This document shows positions 46,905 to 50,746 of a stretch of DNA of 50,746 nt, piece after piece. Within the stretch, counting starts at the first letter, position 1. Every line of letters begins with the position of its first letter. The stretch is taken from positions 1 through 50,746 of the IMG/VR virus record IMGVR_UViG_3300050821_004749, one strand, 5' to 3'. The notes beneath the pieces were generated by a model. That model ran no database searches and had not been told where the DNA came from. It saw nothing but the letters and a program-made list of their open reading frames with translations. This DNA comes from a virus. The translations under genes were made by a program, and so were the position numbers.

Positions 46905-47354
46905 CTAGTGCTTTTGACTATGACAATTGGGGCAGAGAAAGCGCAGATTATGCTCTTCGTTGTTGTGCCAATCACCATCCCGATGATCTACTTCTAGAGT
47001 CAGGCTCTCGCCCGACCATGTTCCAGTATTCCCGCAACCCTCACAAACGTACTCTCGACCAATCTCGATCAAGGCGCGGCGCAGGTACTTTCCCTGCATG
47101 CGATAAGCCCCTTGGGACAAACGCACAAGAATCTCCGCCGCAGTTTTGCGATTGCGTGCAGGCTGACCCTTGCGACTGGCTTTACCCAGGAAGTGCGAGG
47201 TATTGATCTCCAACTCTTTGAGTCGCTTGCCGATGTTAGTCTGCGAACTGCCTCCGGGATTGTTGATCCCGAGGTATTTACAGACCCCGGCCACCGACGC
47301 ACTGTTGGCGGCTGCCTCTTCAAGGATATCTTGTGTGTACTTCTGGATGTACAT
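46905..47354 (-). CDS. HNH homing endonuclease adjoining tRNA-Leu sequences
   Basis: 149 residues. N-terminal HTH-like part (SVAGVCKYLGINNPGGS), a basic middle, then YVCEGCGNTG, LEVDHRDGDWHNN, LRFLCPNCHSQK core. The A of ATG 47354 is base 73 of tRNA-Leu(GAG), and the gene ends 5 nt before a tRNA-Leu 3' fragment. Confidence 0.85.
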   Translation of the reverse strand: MYIQKYTQDILEEAAANSASVAGVCKYLGINNPGGSSQTNIGKRLKELEINTSHFLGKASRKGQPARNRKTAAEILVRLSQGAYRMQGKYLRRALIEIGREYVCEGCGNTGTWSGESLTLEVDHRDGDWHNNEEHNLRFLCPNCHSQKH

Positions 47355-47437
47355 GTTCCTGCCGGGAGTCGAACCCGGACGACCTTTCGGTCACGCGGCT
47401 CTCAACCGCGCCTGTCTACCTATTCCAGCACAGAAAC
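47354..47437 (-). tRNA. tRNA-Leu(GAG)
   Basis: 84 nt, class II. Stem CGCGG/CCGCG, loop TTGAGAG, variable arm TGACCGAAAGGTCG; acceptor GTTTCTG/CAGGAAC; base 73 A. Confidence 0.93.
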
Positions 47438-47440
47438 CAA

Positions 47441-47629
47441 CTACTTTGAAAGCTTGTCTGCCAAAACTTCATCTACATGCGCCTCCAAGGCATCCATCAC
47501 TCGCATGAGATACTGAAAAGCCGTCTCTTGACATGCGGCTTCTGGAATCCAACCACGACGCTGCCATTCTTGCCGCCTGGCATCCTCACGTTGAAGGTGA
47601 CGTTGCTTGTAGCCCTTGAACAAACCCAT
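47441..47629 (-). CDS. Small basic helical protein
   Basis: 62 residues, MGLFKGYKQRHLQREDARRQ. TAATAT lies 6 nt before ATG 47629, at the end of the tRNA-Leu 5' fragment. No family recognised. Confidence 0.5.
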   Translation of the reverse strand: MGLFKGYKQRHLQREDARRQEWQRRGWIPEAACQETAFQYLMRVMDALEAHVDEVLADKLSK

Positions 47630-47640
47630 CGCTACATATT

Positions 47641-47671
47641 AGCAGCACGTCTACCATTCCATCACCAGCGC
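47641..47671 (-). pseudogene. 5' fragment of a tRNA-Leu
   Basis: GCGCTGG acceptor strand and D-arm, with 21 nt identical to tRNA-Leu(CAA) at 40827; it ends in the anticodon stem. Confidence 0.65.
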
Positions 47672-47677
47672 AGGTGA

Positions 47678-47715
47678 TTATGCTAAATCTCGCATACACG
47701 CGAGGCAAATTTTTC
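47678..47715. repeat. Copy 2 of a 38-bp dispersed repeat
   Basis: 35 of 38 positions match 40993-41030. With the adjoining tRNA-Leu 5' fragment it marks an old segmental duplication. Confidence 0.75.
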
Positions 47716-47848
47716 AAGAAAGGACTGGCATTGGGTCAAGGGTCCCCGCATCCCGCCTGGTGGCGGTGCCAGGGACCCCGACTAACAATGTGGTCGGAGT
47801 CATGAATCTCCTTCCAGGCCACCGCTGTACAGGCAGTGCCCCAGTTAG

Positions 47849-47933
47849 TGCGTGCCGTAGGAATCGAACCTACCAATGCCAGGGGCGACGGGGTTACAGC
47901 CCGCTCCGACAAACCAATAGTCGGCTGACACGC
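47849..47933 (-). tRNA. tRNA-Tyr(GUA)
   Basis: 85 nt, class II. Stem CGGG/CCCG, loop CTGTAAC, long variable arm; acceptor GCGTGTC/GGCACGC; base 73 A. Confidence 0.9.
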
Positions 47934-48130
47934 ATGCAACATCAGGTCCTAGATTCCGGGCGCGATCCGACGAGCAACTTGATCCCACGACCTTACTCGT
48001 TTCGGGACCATGCGGTATGGTTACCGCTGCACTCTAGGGGTTTGCCCTGATGCTGAAGGCGTTGAGTATGTACGGTGCCTTCTGTGCCGTTCGACTCCGA
48101 CTATAGCACATGGCTTTCGTCTTTGTCTAG

Positions 48131-48203
48131 AGCCCCATCCGGGAGTCGAACCCGGTTGTCGCGCTTTAGAAGAGCGCTGCCTTTTCCGTTTGGCTTATAG
48201 GGC
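48131..48203 (-). tRNA. tRNA-Arg(UCU)
   Basis: 73 nt. Stem GCGCT/AGCGC, loop CTTCTAA; acceptor GCCCTAT/ATGGGGC; base 73 T. First tRNA of the array; TGC-TATCAT just upstream is a weak promoter candidate. Confidence 0.92.
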
Positions 48204-48237
48204 ATCTTCGATGATAGCACATCCCTCAAACAAGAAG

Positions 48238-48257
48238 AGCCCCGATCTCTCGGAGCC
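48238..48257 (-). terminator. Probable terminator before the tRNA array
   Basis: 8-pair stem GGCTCCGA/TCGGGGCT (with G-U pairs), loop GAGA, followed on the minus strand by TCTTCTTGTTT. Confidence 0.6.
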
Positions 48258-48290
48258 CCCTACAATCGACCGATCCTGGCGTCGTAGGGG

Positions 48291-48347
48291 TTAGTTCACG
48301 GCTTTGCCGTGTCCCATGTCTTCGTTCTGCTTGGGGAGATACGTCAT
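48291..48347 (-). CDS. 18-residue leader-type peptide
   Basis: MTYLPKQNEDMGHGKAVN. ATG 48347 is 7 nt after TACAAT with TTGAAA 18 nt upstream. Its last codons form hairpin CACGGC/GCCGTG, and a 7-bp stem CCCCTAC/GTAGGGG follows, so it may be a leader peptide. Confidence 0.4.
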   Translation of the reverse strand: MTYLPKQNEDMGHGKAVN

Positions 48348-48354
48348 CTCACGT

Positions 48355-48384
48355 ATTGTAGCAACGGAGGAAGGAAAGTTTCAA
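48355..48384 (-). promoter_or_regulatory. Leaderless-type promoter ahead of the array
   Basis: TTGAAA (48384-48379), 18-nt spacer ending TGC, TACAAT (48360-48355), 7 nt to ATG 48347. Confidence 0.6.
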
Positions 48385-48551
48385 GGGTGCTCTTCAAAAG
48401 ATTTCTTGGCAGCCAGATCGTAGCCCGCCTCGTAAGCCTTGCGCGCCCCTGCCGTGAACCGATCGCCTACGTTGGCATCGCCGCGCTCGCCGTCTTCATA
48501 GCCGTACCTGTAGAGGGTCGGCCACTGCTTGAATTTGGCCGGGACTTTCAT
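48381..48551 (-). CDS. Small protein coupled to the RNA ligase gene (56 aa)
   Basis: MKVPAKFKQWPTLYRYGYED, then FTAGARKAYEAGYDLAAKK. Repeated G-x-x-A/R-Y-E patterns; basic. ATG overlaps the ligase TGA (ATGA). No known family. Confidence 0.6.
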   Translation of the reverse strand: MKVPAKFKQWPTLYRYGYEDGERGDANVGDRFTAGARKAYEAGYDLAAKKSFEEHP

Positions 48552-49270
48552 GCTCCCTGCTCCTTGCCCTTGTCGTCGTCCTTGATCGTCGTCTTGAAGA
48601 GTGAGTTGCTGTGCTTGTGGTAGGTGACGATACCCTCGGGGTCCATGAACCCAGGTGCAGCCATTGATCCTTCCTCGGCGAGGTCCGCGACCGTCGCGCG
48701 GATGGCATCCGTATCGAACTCCTCGAATTCAGCGAGCACCGGAACGACATGGCAGCACGGAGGACGATCGGTCGTGTTGATGATCTCCCCGAAGCCATTC
48801 ATATCCTCTTCATCGCGCCAGCGGTTGACGTTGAAGAGACTAAAGCGCTTCTCGTCCAGTCCGTATTTGCGCTGGATGCCAGAGCCCCACCACTCTCCGA
48901 AGTGTACGCCCTCACCCAGGTAGCGAGCTAGCTCATGGGCGTTCTCGCGTACCCATCCAGCGAAGCCAAAGTTGTCATTCTCAGGAGAGATGACTCGCTT
49001 ACGTGACTGAGCGTACACATACCTTGGGAAGAACCCGTCCATGCGTCGCCCATCGGTATTGACGACGATACCTGGACCTACCACCTGGCCGTTCTCATAG
49101 ATGTACGGCTCGACCGGACTCACCACTACGGCCGCGTTCGTGCCGTCGATCTTCTCCGTGATAATGATCGGACGGAACAAGCGACTGATCTTGGGGAACC
49201 CTGTAAAGGTTGCCTCCGGTGTGAATGAATCCTCCGGAACGCGCACCGGAAAGTCTACGTCAACTCCCAT
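48548..49270 (-). CDS. RNA ligase (Rnl2/DRB0094-like)
   Basis: 240 residues. Nucleotidyltransferase motifs in order: I, EKIDGTN with Lys40 as the AMP acceptor; a conserved Ser-Arg (QSRKR); III, HFGEWWGSG; IIIa, RFSLFNV; IV, DPEGIVTYHK; V, LFKTTIK. The enzyme joins a 3'-OH to a 5'-phosphate in RNA, using ATP. With the kinase at 16570 it could repair tRNA cut by host anticodon nucleases. Start overlaps the upstream gene's end by 11 nt. Confidence 0.9.
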   Translation of the reverse strand: MGVDVDFPVRVPEDSFTPEATFTGFPKISRLFRPIIITEKIDGTNAAVVVSPVEPYIYENGQVVGPGIVVNTDGRRMDGFFPRYVYAQSRKRVISPENDNFGFAGWVRENAHELARYLGEGVHFGEWWGSGIQRKYGLDEKRFSLFNVNRWRDEEDMNGFGEIINTTDRPPCCHVVPVLAEFEEFDTDAIRATVADLAEEGSMAAPGFMDPEGIVTYHKHSNSLFKTTIKDDDKGKEQGA

Positions 49271-49775
49271 CCCACTCTACCTCCATGTCTGCGTTGGTGT
49301 CAGTGTGGTGACGGACATACAGTGTGTCGATCAGCCTCCACTCGTGTGTCACTGTCATCGGATGAGCCCGCTCCGTTTCTCTCATGACTGCAATCACATC
49401 ATCGGGAGTCGGGTTCTCAGGTGCATCGCCGTTGGGCCAAATCTCATCGACCCCCAACTCAACCTCAGGGAATGAGATCACGAACTTGCGTCCGCCTTGC
49501 TGCGGACCCTTGGCTGTTCCTGTGATGCGCTCATAGATGTCGTCAAGGGTGCGCGCCTCCTCCAAGTCAATCACAGGGACGACGAGCGGACTACTCGCCG
49601 ATGCAACCTCGACTGCCTTGATCAACTTCGAACAAGTCTCTACCAGCGCCTTCTCTACAGGAGAGAGGACACTACCAACACGAGTTTCGCCCATGTATGT
49701 ACCGCGCAAAGCTTGACGAGCTTCGATCGTAAGCTGCTGCACCGCGTGCTCTTGCTGACCTTCTGCGATTGGCAT
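49260..49775 (-). CDS. Hypothetical protein
   Basis: 171 residues from ATG 49775 (MPIAEGQQEH), 7 nt after TGC-TATAGT (49788-49783). Alpha/beta-looking, with KFVISFPEVELGVDEIWPNG. First gene of the RNA ligase operon. No family recognised. Confidence 0.6.
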   Translation of the reverse strand: MPIAEGQQEHAVQQLTIEARQALRGTYMGETRVGSVLSPVEKALVETCSKLIKAVEVASASSPLVVPVIDLEEARTLDDIYERITGTAKGPQQGGRKFVISFPEVELGVDEIWPNGDAPENPTPDDVIAVMRETERAHPMTVTHEWRLIDTLYVRHHTDTNADMEVEWDGS

Positions 49776-49797
49776 GGCAGGCACTATAGCAAGCTCA

Positions 49798-50040
49798 TCA
49801 CTGGAGCGCTACGACCCTGGTGGTAGCCACCTTATCCTGCCTGGATTGGCGGTCTGCCGTCGCCTTCTCTTGGGCGTCCTCGATTGCCTGCTCTTCCGTA
49901 TCGGCTGAGCCGTCAGCAACCTTGAGGTCTTGGCTCCAGCCTTGAGCCATGCGCGTTTTGACGTAGACGTAATAGTTGTAGCGCCCGTTTTCAAGCTCGT
50001 ACAGCTTGACCTCATAGCGCAGGCCGTCTAGCTCCCCCAT
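49798..50040 (-). CDS. Small hypothetical protein
   Basis: 80 residues, MGELDGLRYEVKLYELENGR. A beta hairpin-like start (YNYYVYVKTR) and charged helical end. AAAGGA 7 nt before ATG 50040. Confidence 0.6.
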   Translation of the reverse strand: MGELDGLRYEVKLYELENGRYNYYVYVKTRMAQGWSQDLKVADGSADTEEQAIEDAQEKATADRQSRQDKVATTRVVALQ

Positions 50041-50140
50041 CCTCCGTCCTTTCCGCGCGGATGATTGATTGGCTTGCACTCTGCCAACGGACGGCCCGGG
50101 GGGAGCAACCTGAAAGCAGGGTGGTGGTCGTAGTGGGTCC

Positions 50141-50188
50141 GGCGAGGCTCTTTGCTCGCCTTGTCTGGTCGATCCTTTTTCATCGACC
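50141..50188 (-). terminator. Two hairpins after the reductase gene
   Basis: GGTCGAT/ATCGACC (50167-50188) and GGCGAG/CTCGCC (50141-50160). A/T-poor tails, so termination is only probable. Confidence 0.45.
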
Positions 50189-50204
50189 AAGAGTCTAGCA
50201 GGAG

Positions 50205-50746
50205 TTAGACTCCGCAAGCCCCGGAACGACACTGAGCCGTGCGCGCTGCATCCTCTTCGAACGTAACGCCGGTCTGCCCGAGCGCCGTCTCGTAAGGGAC
50301 TCCCTCAAGGGGTTGACCAGCGCGAGCGCCGTTCGGATAGCATGTCACACCACGCAGGCGCGGCAGGTAGGGGTAAAGCGTCTCGGCGAATTCCAAAATC
50401 TCTGACGCATCAGTGATTGGGTAGGGCAGATTGATCGTGGACGCGATGCCGTGATCGACATACTCCTGTAGCTCTGCCTGGAACTTGATGCGACGCTCGA
50501 CGTTGTAACTCAGCGCATAAGCGTCTTCGATGTCGTCAGGTGACACGCCGCTTTCGATCAAACGGTAAGCTGTCGGGTCGATCACGTACTGATACTTCCA
50601 TTTGCCATCTGTACTGTCGAGGAAGCGACGCTTGTACGCCACGCAGAAGATGGGCTCGGCAGAAGTGGTTGTCTCTCCGATGATTCCGATCGTTCCATTA
50701 GGAGCGATGGCCCTCGTCTTCACTGGACGGCTGAGCTTGTGCTTGT
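50205..50746 (-). CDS. nrdJ: Ribonucleotide reductase, class II type, C-terminal part
   Basis: 180 codons to the right edge; the gene begins outside the window. IAPNGTIGIIGETTTSAEPIFCVAYKRR, DPTAYRLIESG, DIEDAYALS, DHGIASTINLP, YLPRLRGVTCYPNGARAGQPLE match the adenosylcobalamin-dependent reductases (NrdJ). The C-terminal CRSGAC likely carries the reducing Cys pair. It makes deoxynucleotides for phage DNA synthesis without oxygen dependence. Class I cannot be wholly ruled out without the upstream half. Confidence 0.88.
   Translation of the reverse strand, partial: KHKLSRPVKTRAIAPNGTIGIIGETTTSAEPIFCVAYKRRFLDSTDGKWKYQYVIDPTAYRLIESGVSPDDIEDAYALSYNVERRIKFQAELQEYVDHGIASTINLPYPITDASEILEFAETLYPYLPRLRGVTCYPNGARAGQPLEGVPYETALGQTGVTFEEDAARTAQCRSGACGV

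Noticed and set aside
47945-48060. Possible further tRNA upstream of tRNA-Tyr
   Set aside because: A hairpin GCGGT/ACCGC exists, but no T-arm or acceptor pairing could be made; at best a remnant.
34312-48203. Group I introns in tRNA genes
   Set aside because: HNH genes touch tRNAs, but I saw no P/Q/R/S core or intact tRNA exons that would join.
1-50746. CRISPR array or insertion sequence
   Set aside because: No regularly spaced repeats and no transposase were seen.

Overview
The window is part of a large double-stranded DNA phage genome, most likely from a phage of an actinobacterial host. The host inference rests on family-level resemblance of many small proteins, on leaderless-type promoters and on mid-range GC; no host gene proves it. 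Virtually every gene reads on the minus strand in tight, ATGA-overlapping operons. The only plus-strand gene I support is an HNH endonuclease at 8006-8449.

Layout, right to left (the direction of transcription). 50746-48381: a cut-off class II ribonucleotide reductase, small genes and an RNA ligase. 48347-34253: an array of about 40 intact tRNA genes covering all 20 amino acids plus several decayed copies. Within it lie a tmRNA gene, an RNase P RNA gene, a peptidyl-tRNA hydrolase of the PTH2 type, several HNH endonucleases and small membrane proteins. The array ends at a strong hairpin terminator. 34171-33054: a probable lysis cassette. 32965-29748: tail and other surface genes. 29679-21081: terminase, acidic and zinc-ribbon accessory proteins and portal. 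21100-16217: metallophosphoesterase, nucleotide-metabolism-like small proteins and a polynucleotide-kinase-like ATPase. 16209-4766: very large virion-region or accessory proteins, among them a CCA-adding tRNA nucleotidyltransferase. 4721-366: a run of small unknown genes. 299-1: the start of a bacterial sugar-1-phosphate transferase.

The most striking content is a nearly complete tRNA life-cycle set: tRNA genes, the RNA of RNase P (5' maturation), a CCA-adding enzyme (almost none of the tRNAs encodes CCA), tmRNA and PTH2 (rescue of stalled ribosomes and of peptidyl-tRNA), and a kinase plus RNA ligase able in principle to reseal cut tRNA. The RNase P RNA sits 1 nt after tRNA-Gly and 4 nt before tRNA-Thr, so maturation of its neighbours would also trim its own ends.

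Other points worth checking are two tRNA-Glu(UUC) genes with extra hairpins in the D-loop, a widespread promoter class whose -10 box lies 6-8 nt before the start codon, and an HNH gene lying antisense inside a still-open 1031-codon frame. There are also about ten homing-type endonucleases, a frame broken at a run of ten C, and tRNA fragments linked to an endonuclease gene and to a segmental duplication. All calls come from reading the sequence by eye. No database search or covariance model was run.
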